DNA of 64,000 nucleotides from Vicia villosa (taxonomy: Eukaryota > Streptophyta > Magnoliopsida > Fabales > Fabaceae). The notes under the pieces were generated by a model, which did not search any database, was not told the origin of the DNA, and worked only from the letters and a program-made list of their open reading frames with translations. The stretch lies in assembly GCF_029867415.1 (NCBI RefSeq), contig NC_081183.1, positions 112,443,061 through 112,507,060 on the forward strand. The letters are read 5' to 3'. Shown in pieces: positions 1 to 9,360 of the stretch. Both the position numbers and the translations under genes were made by a program. Every line of letters starts with the position of its first letter. Within the stretch, counting starts at the first letter, position 1.

Positions 1-501
1 ACCTATGCTCTCTACCACCAATGTTGTTTTCAAGGAAGTCTTTCATAACATTTAAAAGGTTCGAGGCTACATATTATTTAGTACCAAACATGTATCAAAT
101 AGATTTACCACTTTGAATTGTTATTCATTTGCAATATAACTGAAATTGTGTTTTTTCCATATCTTTCAGGTTATATTCATTCACTTCATTTTGGAATGTC
201 ATGTTGCTGCTCGACTTATTTTTTATAAGCTTTTGTAACTCTTCTTGTATTTCTCCGCTTATTTATAGCAGCATATTGTTTGGTCAGTACTATGCTTATA
301 ACATTTGGAATGTTACTATAGCCAAAAATATTCATATGGAGGCTAATACTTCTGCATTTTCATGACATTAACAATACTATCAATATATTTTTTGGCAGAT
401 TATATCTTTTCATTATAGTCAAATTCCATATGTTAATTTCATCCGGAACAACACAACATCACTAAAAAATAACCCATGCGGCAGCACGGGTCTGTTACTA
501 G
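1..501 (+). mobile_element. 3' portion of a Helitron inserted in an Ogre LTR
   Basis: The stretch is AT-rich and has no ORF of note. It ends with an 8-bp hairpin (one mismatch), ten further bases and CTAG, followed by T, which is how plant Helitrons end (CTRR-T). The next base begins sequence that is also found intact at 7059-7858. There the pre-insertion site reads CTAA|TTCTTTC, so insertion took place between A and T, as Helitrons do. The 5' end (expected to begin TC) lies outside the window. No Rep/helicase coding is present in this part, so autonomy cannot be judged. Confidence 0.75.
472..501 (+). other. Helitron 3' terminal hairpin and CTAG end
   Basis: ACCCATGC (472-479), loop GGCA, then GCACGGGT (484-491) forms a stem of 7 pairs out of 8. 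Ten bases follow, ending in CTAG (498-501). In the family this hairpin is the termination signal for rolling-circle transposition. The host base after it is T. Confidence 0.75.
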
Positions 502-1302
502 TTCTTTCTCTAACATCATAACAGAATGGATCCAAGAAACTCTAACACTATGAACTTCTATTAAAAAACGCACCGTGCTATCACTAATCATCACAACTTC
601 AAACCAAGCACGAAACACACGCTAGCAACAAGAATCTGCCGAAAACGAACTATATGCAACAAGCAGTTTGAATACATGGCATCGCTACGATTATAATGCG
701 TTTCTTTGATGCAAAGGGAACGAAGGCTTACCTGGTACGGTTCTTGAACAAGATCTTCAGCAAAATTCTCCCACACCTTGATGAGTTCCAGAAGGTTGGG
801 AAACAAACTCCGGATCGTGAATGAGTGGAGCTAGCTTTCTCTCTACATGCAGCTGCGGTGATGATGGTAGCAGAGTGAAAGGCAAGATCCGAATGATGAT
901 GGATGATGAGTTTGGAGGTTGAAAGGATGAGAGTGATGAAGGTTGGGGGAAGAGGAGCAAGAGGTTCGGTTGGACTTTGGTTGAAGATGGAGGTTGGGAA
1001 GCTTGAACGATGAAGATGATGAAGGTAGTGGTTATGGCAATCGGAAACGGTTAGAGGTTGTTGAAGATTCTGTTATGATGGTTGTTAGAGTGAGAAATGA
1101 GAGGAGGAGAAGAGAGTGATGAGAGGAGAAGAGAGAGTGAGTTTGAAAAATGAGAAAAAATGTGAGAGTCCGTGTGTGAGTTATGAAGGGTTTCATTTTT
1201 TATATGGTGCATGAGGTGCATGGGGATTATAGTGTGGGTGAGCTGCAGTGTAGTATTTGCATTTTTGATGGGATTCTCACGTGCTATTTGATGATTCAGC
1301 AG
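502..1302 (-). mobile_element. partial 3' LTR of Ogre A
   Basis: This 801-bp segment is a direct repeat of 7059-7858, with about a dozen differences by eye (mostly transitions) and one single-base indel. The other copy lies inside the complete LTR 4955-9345, so this one is read as the remains of the 3' LTR. It keeps the same TATA box (minus strand, 1196-1204) and the same splice donor (726-731). Its upstream edge joins the gag gene at 1302/1303. Its other edge is the Helitron at 501; the rest of the LTR should lie beyond the window. Confidence 0.75.
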
Positions 1303-1927
1303 TGTTATAGTGGTATTGTTTCAAAAAGGCATCAACAAGTTCTCCCCAAGTACTAACATTAGACCTCTCAAGTTTCATATACCACTCCAACGGAGCTCCA
1401 GTGAGACTGTCCTGGAAGAAATGCATGAGCAATGGTTCGTTCTCAGCGTGAGCGGCCATCTTACGGCAGTAGGAACGAATGTGAGTCTCTGGGCAGGTGA
1501 CTCCCTTGTACTTATCAAAATCTGGTACCTTAAACTTTGGGGGAATAACAATCCCAGGTACCAGGCACAAAGCAGCAGTGTTGAAACTTGAGGTTTTAGC
1601 AACCTCAACAGCCTTAAGGCGCTCATCAAGAGCCTGGTACATCTTAGCAGTCTCGGTCAACTCAGTAGTAAGATCGTGTTCAAGATCAATAACCTCGTGA
1701 TGGTCGTCCACTACTTTAAGTGTCTCATTAATAGGAGTCTCCTTAGTTTTCACTCCCCCCTCAACAGAATTGGTAGGAGCATCCTTGACCAATCTAGTGA
1801 CACTCTTTCTGAGCTCCTCTTGTCCTTGGACGACGACATGGAGGGTCTCCATAAGTTGGGTCATTCTTTCCCCCATAACATCCATATCCCTACAGAGGGC
1901 AGCTTGATTCTGTTCAAATTGGTCCAT
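1303..1927 (-). pseudogene. gag: Ogre A gag, 3'-truncated
   Basis: Gag is the capsid polyprotein of the retrotransposon particle. The likely start is the ATG at 1927, which opens with MDQFEQNQ; the frame stays open to 2119 but that part looks like leader. The first 80-100 residues are charged and probably coiled-coil. The core motif VIPPKFKVPDFDKYKG is followed by HFFQDSLTGAPLEWY, matching the gag of Ogre B at 26026-26196. The frame ends abruptly after KQYHYNTA, where LTR sequence starts; the zinc knuckle and all of protease and polymerase are missing. The few residues translated past 1303 come from the LTR and are not gag. Confidence 0.8.
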
Positions 1928-2306
1928 GATTCTCTTCTCGTTGTTCCTGGTGCGGTAAGGATGTAAGGAAGTCAGCTTTGTTGTTGAAGCAGAAATCTGA
2001 ATGCTGAAAGGGACCCCAATTAGTTTCTTGTACAATAACCTGAAAAATGCAATGTGATAATGTGAATGTATGAGTGCATGTGTGCGTATGACGTGGTGTG
2101 CCATTTTCAGAGTATCCAAGATTTAATATTGATCCAGAATAGCTAACAATGTGACAAAAGATAAGTATCAAGAGAAACTAGTTCTTTTTTATTCATAACA
2201 GAAATTTAACTTGGGCAAGCCATACATCAACAAGATAGTTCAACAAGGGAAATAAAAGACCCCATCCAACAAGTCTGGTGGTGGTCGAAACATACAGACT
2301 CAAACA
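1928..2306 (-). other. spacer between ORF1 and gag of Ogre A
   Basis: This 379-bp non-coding spacer separates ORF1 from gag. On the minus strand it contains TTTCAG acceptor-like sites upstream of the gag start. Ogre B also has TTTATTTCAG just before its gag ATG. A spliced or reinitiated gag message is therefore possible, but this rests only on the sequence motif. Confidence 0.45.
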
Positions 2307-4163
2307 TCAATCCATCTGAATATAAAACATAGGTCCTCCTTGTCTGAAGTGCTCGTCGCTCCACTTCTTAGTTTCATCAAACAGTTTCTTGGTTGTTTCT
2401 CGATCTCTTCCTTTAAGAAGGCTTTGAATCACCTCATCTTTGCGAAACAAATGCCCATCCAGCTTCTTGCAGCACTCCCTGAGTTCGTCACATCCTTTGC
2501 ATTCTGGGAGATAATCCTTCTCAGATACATCCTCCACACCCATCATTCGATCTCTGAGCTTGGCATTTTCTTCTGTTAGTCGGGCGGTGCGGAGGTGACT
2601 TCCTTTCAACTGAGTCTCAACCGCTATCCTTTGGGTGGTCTCTTCTTCCAGTTTCTTTTTTAGACTCCTCACTTCAGCTCTAGCCTCCCTTTCTATCTTG
2701 AGTTTATAAGCCTTCAAGTCTTCTCTGTACTCTCGCTTGAGTTTCTCTTCTGCCTCTTTTACGGCCCTTTTTATGATCTCTTGGTGATCCTCAACAACAA
2801 CAGTAGTATCTCTTTCACCTTTTTCCATTCTAGCCCTCTTTTGAACTCTGGAAGATCCTTCTTTCAGCACCTTGGCTTCATGTGTCAACTCAACCCTTAT
2901 TTGGTCCACAAGATGATGTTTTGGTCGCGCATCTGACCTCTTTTCATGCAATTGGGTGCTTTCCGTATTCACTTGGATGCAATTCTCAGCAGGCATAGTG
3001 GCATTTGGAACCTTAGGTGGTTGCTCGTACAATGGGTTAACCTTCGGGAAAGGCAACAGGCGATCTTTAACCCTTTCTTCGACCCGATTTGTATAGGCTT
3101 GTTTGGCAACAGCATTTTTCTCACCTAGAGAAGTCTGATCATCTGTATGGATGCTATTCCAGGCGCTCCTCACTTTATCTAGACCCTTTGGATCAGTTCC
3201 CTTCTCAAAGCAAACAGATTCGAATATCTCTTTGTCCAAAGGCTTGTCTTCAAGTGCAAAACCCAACTGACGTAGCGCTAGCTTAGGATTGTAATTGATA
3301 ACACCTTTTGTTCCTATGAGGGGAACGTTGTCAAAAGTACCACAACTAGTTATAACTTCCTTTATGCTCATTCCGACATGACACCAGACAATGTCGTTTG
3401 CAGTAAGCCCCATGATCCTTTGAGGCCATTTCTGAGTAGAAGTAACGAAAGGACCACTTGCAGGTAGGTGGGACTTAAACTAGGTGTATAACAACGGCAA
3501 ACAATTTCGTATGGCTCCCCCTTTCCCATATCGAGAGTGAATGGAATAGTACGTATCGGCTAGCAAAGTAGGGATCGGATTCTTATCCACGAAAAGACAT
3601 ATAGCGGCCAGATCAACGAACTTGTGAATGTTAGGGAACATCACGATCCCATAAATCAAAACGGCCAGAAGGGCGTTGAAAGCTTCCCACATCTTTTTGT
3701 TAGCCGACTCTTGGGCCCTTTCAATCAAGAAACTCATGTAGAAACCATGAGTGTTACCATTCTTCTTCCAATTTCCATGAACGTCTCCTATGCTCAAATA
3801 AAAAGCGTTGGCAATGTAATCCAAATCAGGCTTCTCTGGGACACAAACAAAAGGAACCTTGTGTTGAACCTTGATATTGAGAAAGTGAGAGTACTCCTCG
3901 AGAGTGGGAGCCAACTGATAGCCTGAGAAGGTGAAACAACGCAAGTCGGGATCATAGAACTGGATAAGAGTAGATAAAGCCCATTCGTCGACATGTGAGT
4001 ACAAAAGAGTCAAGATGTTCCCATAGTTCTCAGTGAACACAGTTTTATTATGACCAGTAATCAATCCACCCAACTGTCCCAACTGAATCATGCCCTCACG
4101 ATGGAAACTGTAAGTGTGAGTATGCCTTGTAGCTTCTCTGGTAGCGGTCACGTTTTTAGCCAT
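2307..4163 (-). pseudogene. Ogre A ORF1 (extra ORF upstream of gag), one nonsense codon
   Basis: Ogre elements carry an additional ORF of unknown function between the 5' LTR and gag; this is its counterpart. It starts at ATG 4163 (MAKNVTATREA). The N-terminal part (to about residue 227) has TLIQFYDPDLRCFTF and YQLAPTLEEY, shared with Ogre B (FQFFDPEHHCFTF, YQLVPTLEEF). A TAG at 3480-3482 interrupts it, after which the same frame runs on for 390 codons to 2307. The C-terminal half has NVPLIGTKGVINYNP followed by a long Lys/Glu-rich segment (about residues 430-560) that looks like coiled coil, then a Cys-rich stretch (CKGCDELRECC). Total length is about 618 codons. The single stop suggests recent decay. 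The function is not known. Confidence 0.8.
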
Positions 4164-4934
4164 CCTGGATGAAAAGTAATGACCTCAGATACCCTGAAAA
4201 ATGGCATGCATATGAGAAATAATACTATTTTTCTTCTTTTCTTTTTTCTTTTTTTTTTATTACATCTTTTCTTTCTCTTTTTTTTTTTGAGAATAAATAT
4301 GCCATGATGAAAATGATGCAATGGAGATTCTCCCAATATGAGAGTTGTTGTGTTGCCTCTGAGCAGAATCGAATGTCATAAGGTCAAAGGTCCGGCATAG
4401 GTGCCACACAGCCATAAGAACAATAGTCACCAACAGAACAGAATAGTCACCAACGGTACCTGTCATGTATATCCCTCCCCACTCACAGGTGAACCTAGAC
4501 ACGGACAAGTGGTCCCTAATGGTCGCCAGGAATTTCGAACAAACAATGAGAGCGCCTGCCTACGGCCATAAGCATGCCGGACAGAGATCGCCCCACCGAG
4601 TTCTCTCCTGGTTGTGGTATGTTATGCCAACTCTACGTGCCAGGCGCCACGAGAGCCAACATAACTATCCACGCTAAACTAAGTGTATACTCGGTCTGGG
4701 TAATGGACCTTTTACCTCACAGAATCATCCCACCCAACCTGCAAACAGAGAAAATATGTGGCCCCCACGGGGACCCATAATATAGTCTAGATGCATGCGA
4801 AAAGTAAACATGATATGCAAGCAGGAAATAAACATGATATGCAAGCATATATACAAAATGTAAACACATAAACAAATAAATAAACACCCAATAAAAGAAA
4901 CAAACAAAGGCTAGGATCGACTTGCTTAGGTAAT
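4164..4934 (-). other. Ogre A leader between primer-binding site and ORF1
   Basis: This is 771 bp of untranslated sequence between the primer-binding site and the ORF1 start. It contains homopolymer tracts (plus-strand runs of T around 4240-4290) and no convincing ORF. The counterpart in Ogre B is 23373-24051. Packaging signals would be expected here, but none can be identified by eye. Confidence 0.6.
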
Positions 4935-4952
4935 TCCCCAGCAGAGTCGCCA
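4935..4952 (-). other. primer-binding site of Ogre A
   Basis: On the minus strand this reads TGGCGACTCTGCTGGGGA, two bases after the LTR end (...GCGACA). It begins with TGG, complementary to the CCA end of a tRNA. Ogre elements are described as using tRNA-Arg; the tRNA match itself was not computed. The same site in Ogre B differs at one position. Confidence 0.85.
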
Positions 4953-5610
4953 GCTGTCGCACGCTCGCGAAAAATGGATCAGAGTCGCCACTAATATATT
5001 TATCCCATAAGGGAAAGGAATATCAGAAAACCTAACAAGGGAAGGAACAGGGTCTTGCGACCAGAGAATCAAGGTACGGGAGTCGGTTACGCAAGGGGAA
5101 GGTACTAGCACCCCTCACGCCCATCGTACTCGATGGTATCCACCTATGTTTGTTTCTATCTAAAGGGTGTATATCTATGTCTATATGCGAATGAATGCAA
5201 AATGTAGGGAAAATAAAGAATTGTACTCGCACGGGCCCTACCCCGCTGCCTACGTATCCTTTTTAGGAATCAGAGTTACCGTAGCTCGGCTCACGATTTT
5301 CTGTTTGTTTTTGTGTTTTTTAGTTGGGCGGAATTAACGTTCGCGCTCTTGCATAAGGGATCACCTACGATGCGTTCGAGCGGAAATAACAGTGCCCTTA
5401 GGTGCCAACGAGGCAAAAGAAAAAGAAATGATTGGTTTGTGTCTTTTAGGGTAATTCCATGATGACGAAGACCTACTACAAGGCTTCGCATCACTTCCTT
5501 ACTTTGTTTTAAATCTGACCATTTATTAGTGTTTTAAGTGTTTTTGGTTGGTTTTTTTTAAGGGGATTTAATTTGTGACTTTGATCATACCAAAAAGAGT
5601 TTTGTTTTGC

Positions 5611-5900
5611 ATATTTAGAGAACGCACATCGAGGCCTACGCCACAATCGTTTCTCTAAATAGCGGTTAAGAAATACATCGAGGCCTCACACCTCAATCAT
5701 TTCTTTTCCGCTAAGTAAAAGAGATACAAAAAGAAGTTTTTTTATGAATATTTAGAGAATGCACATCGAGGCCTACGCCGCAATCGTTTCTCTAAATAAC
5801 GGTTAAGAAATACACCGATGCTTCACACCTCAATCATTTCTTCTCCGCTAAGTAGAAAAGAACATACATCAGGGCCTACGCCCCAATCATTTCTTTCCTA
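5611..5900 (-). repeat. five consecutive stem-loop modules in the LTR
   Basis: Five modules share a loop core of the type CATCGAGGCCTACGCC-CAATC, but their flanking arms differ and pair with each other. Arms are ATTTAGAGAA/TTCTCTAAAT (5613-5622 with 5651-5660, perfect; again 5750-5759 with 5788-5797), GCGGTTAAGAAAT with ATTTCTTTTCCGC (5662-5674, 5699-5711; 11 of 13), CGGTTAAGAAAT with ATTTCTTCTCCG (5800-5811, 5836-5847; 10 of 12) and TAGAAAAGAA/TTCTTTCCTA (5853-5862, 5891-5900; 9 of 10). They lie about 0.7-0.95 kb upstream of the primer-binding site, so they should be in the transcript. Confidence 0.75.
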
Positions 5901-7282
5901 CTATGAAATATAGTAACGGTATGATCCTTGTCGGTATTTTATTAAGTATTTTAAAAGTTGAAAAGAAAAGAATGAAAGAGGGGAACTATCTCTAAATTCT
6001 AGTCTAAGTTGTCTATACAAGGGAATCAAAATAATAAAAGCTATACAATTTATTAAGGAAAACTATACATGAGATAGGTAAAGGAAAATCAATATGCGAC
6101 AAATAAAATTGAGAGCTATATCAAACAAACTATTATTCACAAACACACATATATCAATTAGTTCTATAAAAAAGCAAGACTAAAATTAATTCCTAAGTCT
6201 ATTAACAAGTTTTATTTACAAGGGAGTATCGATACAAAGAAAATTCAAATATATTGTGAAGAAAAAGATTTATTAAAAAGGGTTAAAACAAATGAGAAAA
6301 ATTAACAAAAATCATGACAATTATTTACATACCCTAAAATATCTATGAACAAATTTTATGTACTTTTATTAGAATTTAAAAAAGATTTAAGAAGCAGAAA
6401 TAAAAGAAAACAAAAAAATTAAAATGAAAACTAGAACTAAACTACCAGGGGGTGCATTAGCAGTTTTTCTATGAACTAAAATCAGTTAAATGCGTTCTGG
6501 GCCAAAACAGGGGGGCGAATAGCATGGGTGCGCAGAGGCCCAATCCAGGATAGGGTGGTGCATTAGCTATGGAGGGGTATGATTCTGAACATGTTACAGG
6601 GCCCAAGGTCTCGCGGCCCAATGCTCACCTTTCTCACCATTATTGTATCAGCATGTGATTCATTTATTATTTATTCAGTATGTCAATATTTATGAATTAT
6701 TTGTGGAACGTGACTAGCATAGGCCTGAACATGAATATCAATTGGTCAAAGTTGGATTAAATGAAGAAAAAGACAAAAAACGCTCTCGGCCAATCATAGA
6801 GTTACACCTCCATTGCAAATGATTATAATGAGACAAAAATAGCCAAACATTAAAAAACTAGACCAGTAGAGGGATGCCACGTGCGCAACCGGAATAGGAT
6901 TCATGCAAAACATCAGGCGCCGGAGATACCACTTCCGGTTATCTTCTCCGGTAGGTTTAGCGGCGGGGACGGATCGAAATCTCCAGAAAACAACACCAAG
7001 GCCACCATCCCCCTCGGTTTTCGCCGCTGATCACAGATCCGACCTCAGATTTTTCTAATTCTTTCTCTAACATCATAATAGAATGGATCCAAGAAACTCT
7101 AACACTATGAACTTCCATTAAAAAACGCATCGTGCTATCACTAATCATCACAACTTCAAACCAAGCACGAAACACACGCTAGCAACAAGAATCTGCCGAA
7201 AATGAACTATATGCAACAAGCAGTTTGAATACATGGCATCGCTACGATTATCATGCGTTTCTTTGATGCAAAGGGAACAAAG

Positions 7283-7291
7283 GCTTACCTG
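7283..7291 (-). other. consensus 5' splice site in the LTR leader
   Basis: On the minus strand CAG|GTAAGC lies about 440 bases after the inferred transcription start; it is conserved in the partial LTR (726-734). It may define an intron in the 5' leader of the element RNA. The acceptor is not determined. Confidence 0.4.
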
Positions 7292-7751
7292 GTACGGTTC
7301 TTGAACAAGATCTTCAGCAAAATTCTCCCACACCTTGATGAGTTCCAGAAGGTTGGGAAACAAACTCCGGATCGTGAATGAGTGGAGCTAGCTTTCTCTC
7401 TACATGCAGCTGCGGTGATGATGGTAGTAGAGTGAAAGGCAAGATCCGAATGATGATGGATGATGAGTTTGGAGGTTGAAAGGATGATAGTGATGAAGGT
7501 TGGGGAAGAGGAGCAAGAGGTTCGGTTGGACTTTGGTTGAAGATGGAGGTTGAGAAGCTTGAACGATGAAGATGATGAAGGTAGTGGTTATGGCAATCGA
7601 AAACGGTTAGAGGTTGTTGAAGATTCTGTTATGATGGTTGTTAGAGTGAGAGATGAGAGGAGGAGAAGAGAGTGATGAGAGGAGAAGAGAGAGTGAGTTT
7701 GAAAAATGAGAAAAAATGTGAGAATCCGTGTGTGAGTTATGAAGGGTTTCA

Positions 7752-7760
7752 TTTTTTATA
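7752..7760 (-). promoter_or_regulatory. TATA box of the Ogre A LTR promoter
   Basis: TATAAAAAA on the minus strand, followed by a CT-rich leader, as in plant LTR promoters. The copy in the partial LTR is at 1196-1204. Transcription would start near 7725. The start site is inferred from spacing only. Confidence 0.55.
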
Positions 7761-8825
7761 TGGTGCATGAGGTGCATGGGGATTATAGTGTGGGTGAGCT
7801 GCAGTGTAGTATTTGCATTTTTGATGGGATTCTCACGTGCTATTTGATGATTCAGCAGCTTGCATAGCCTGATGTAGAACATATTGGTGTGGAAAGTCTT
7901 TGTATGTTGCAGCCACAAAACCATGTATATGCTTCCCTTTGTATGCTCATATCTCTCTCCATGCGACATCATTTGCTTTAAACTCAAATGCATGGTGAAG
8001 ATGACCTGTAATAGAAGAATATTAGTGTTGGGAGATCCTTGAGTTAATGCCTAGAAACGGGAGAAAAGTGGCCCTGAACATGGTGAAACGTGACTGCATG
8101 GGGTGAAGCTTTAAGGGTCTATATCTTACCCAATATATTTCCATTTGGAGCACCCCGTGGCTTGTTTGAAAGAGGGCATGGCGAGGAAGAGATTTACATT
8201 AGAGTTGGCTCGGGAAGATTCTTGGAACTCCTTAAAATCAACTTTGAAAATGGAACACCTCGTGCTTGTGAAAATGTCTCGCGTGTGCCCTGACCTCTGG
8301 CCCAGATTCTTGTCAATGCATGGTTTGGTCAGAGTGTGACTTGGAGCACTCACCATTGATTCAATATCCACTCACTTGAATTGGTTCTTGTTTCAATGGA
8401 TAGAGGAGATGGAAAAGAACACATGTGTACCAAGTTTGCATTCATAGCTCATTCGTAGAGCTCAAGGAACTGCTTCCATTATGGCACGCCATGTGTTCGA
8501 CATATTGCTTACGCATGGCCTGAAACTTGCCCAACAATGTGACTTGATTCAAAAGAAAAGTCTCCAACTTCAAACATCAATAACTCTTCAACCAAGCTTC
8601 CAATGAAAAAGTGTCCAACTACAAAGTTGTTCTGCTCCATGAGAGGAACAACTTTGGTGTTGGAAATTTCTCCAAAAAATGCCATTTGCCACGTGTAAGT
8701 TGGTGATGAAGTGAGCTGTTCATTAAAATTTTTAAGGACAAAAAATTTTTCTAAGTATAAAACTTCCCTTTAGATATTTTTCTATTTTTGGCAAATTTTG
8801 TCGAACTTCCGATTTTATCCATTCT

Positions 8826-9062
8826 TTGACTTTTCTTGACCGATTTTCCACCAAAAGTCAATATTTGAGTGATTGACCTGATTTTGACCCAAAAGTCAAC
8901 TGTCCTGATTTTTCTCCGATCTCAATGAAATCCCCGATTAATCAGTTTCTGACCAATAGTGATTAACTGAACATCTCCACACGGTCAATATACCATTTCC
9001 CTCATAAAATCAGCTCTCGATCAATGTGTTAACCAAAAGTCAACTGCGTCGACTTTGGTCAA
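8826..9062. promoter_or_regulatory. cluster of nine W-box-like TTGAC(C/T) motifs in the LTR
   Basis: Nine TTGACY motifs occur in 237 bp counting both strands, for example TTTGACT, CTTGACC and several AGTCAA or GGTCAA. They sit upstream of the TATA box in the element's own orientation. TTGACC/T is the binding core of WRKY transcription factors, so the LTR could respond to stress or defence signals. Activity is an inference. Confidence 0.45.
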
Positions 9063-9345
9063 GAAACCCTAATTCAGGATTATCAGAACAACAAGCCTGT
9101 ATTTTCTAACCAATGCTCTGACTTGGAGGTGAGGATTCCGTGATTCAAGAGTGTCCTCAGAAGGATAATCTCATAGGACCAAACCTCAGACCTTGATATT
9201 TAATCAGAAGTTCTTTGTGCCAGGAGCTCCTTTTTTGGAATAGTAACCATGATATGAATGCATGAGTTGGATTATGACCTAAATGATGTATGTATATGAA
9301 TCATAAGCCAGATAAATAAGGGTAGGACAAATTTGAGGTATGACA

Positions 9346-9360
9346 GCTGCCCCTATTTAA
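9346..9360 (-). other. polypurine tract upstream of the Ogre A LTR
   Basis: The minus strand reads TTAAATAGGGGCAGC immediately before the LTR start TGTCATACC. This is the normal plus-strand primer position of a 3' LTR, and it resembles AATAGGGGCAAC before the 3' LTR of Ogre B. Confidence 0.75.

Larger units (their letters stand above)
7059..7858 (-). repeat. LTR segment duplicated at 502-1302
   Basis: This is the intact partner of the partial LTR at the left edge of the window. It shows the uninterrupted target of the Helitron (CTAA|TTCTTTC around 7058). It also shows what the LTR looks like upstream of the gag/LTR junction (after 7858 it continues CTTGCATAGCC). Confidence 0.85.
4955..9345 (-). 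mobile_element. complete 4.39-kb LTR of Ogre A
   Basis: On the minus strand the LTR begins TGTCATACC (9345) and ends GCGACA (4955), i.e. with short TGTC/GACA inverted ends. A polypurine tract precedes it (9346-9360) and a primer-binding site follows it, so it has served both as a 3' and as a 5' LTR. In transcription order it holds a region dense in TTGAC cores (9062-8826), a TATA box (7760-7752), a pyrimidine-rich leader, a consensus splice donor (7288), and five tandem stem-loops (5900-5611). No protein-coding gene is seen; ORFs in it are low-complexity read-throughs. Confidence 0.8.

Noticed and set aside
591..806. 71-codon minus-strand frame also found at 7148-7363
   Set aside because: Repeated only because it lies in the duplicated LTR; it spans the predicted splice donor and has no domain.
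1310..3926. Plus-strand frames opposite gag and ORF1 of Ogre A
   Set aside because: Shadows of the minus-strand coding frames that show homology with Ogre B.
4935..4952. tRNA gene, because of the tRNA-like TGGCGACTCT motif
   Set aside because: Only the 18-base primer-binding complement is present; no cloverleaf around it.
7607..7993. 128-codon minus-strand frame
   Set aside because: It crosses the LTR TATA box and a CT-rich leader; low-complexity Ser/Leu stretches, not protein-like.
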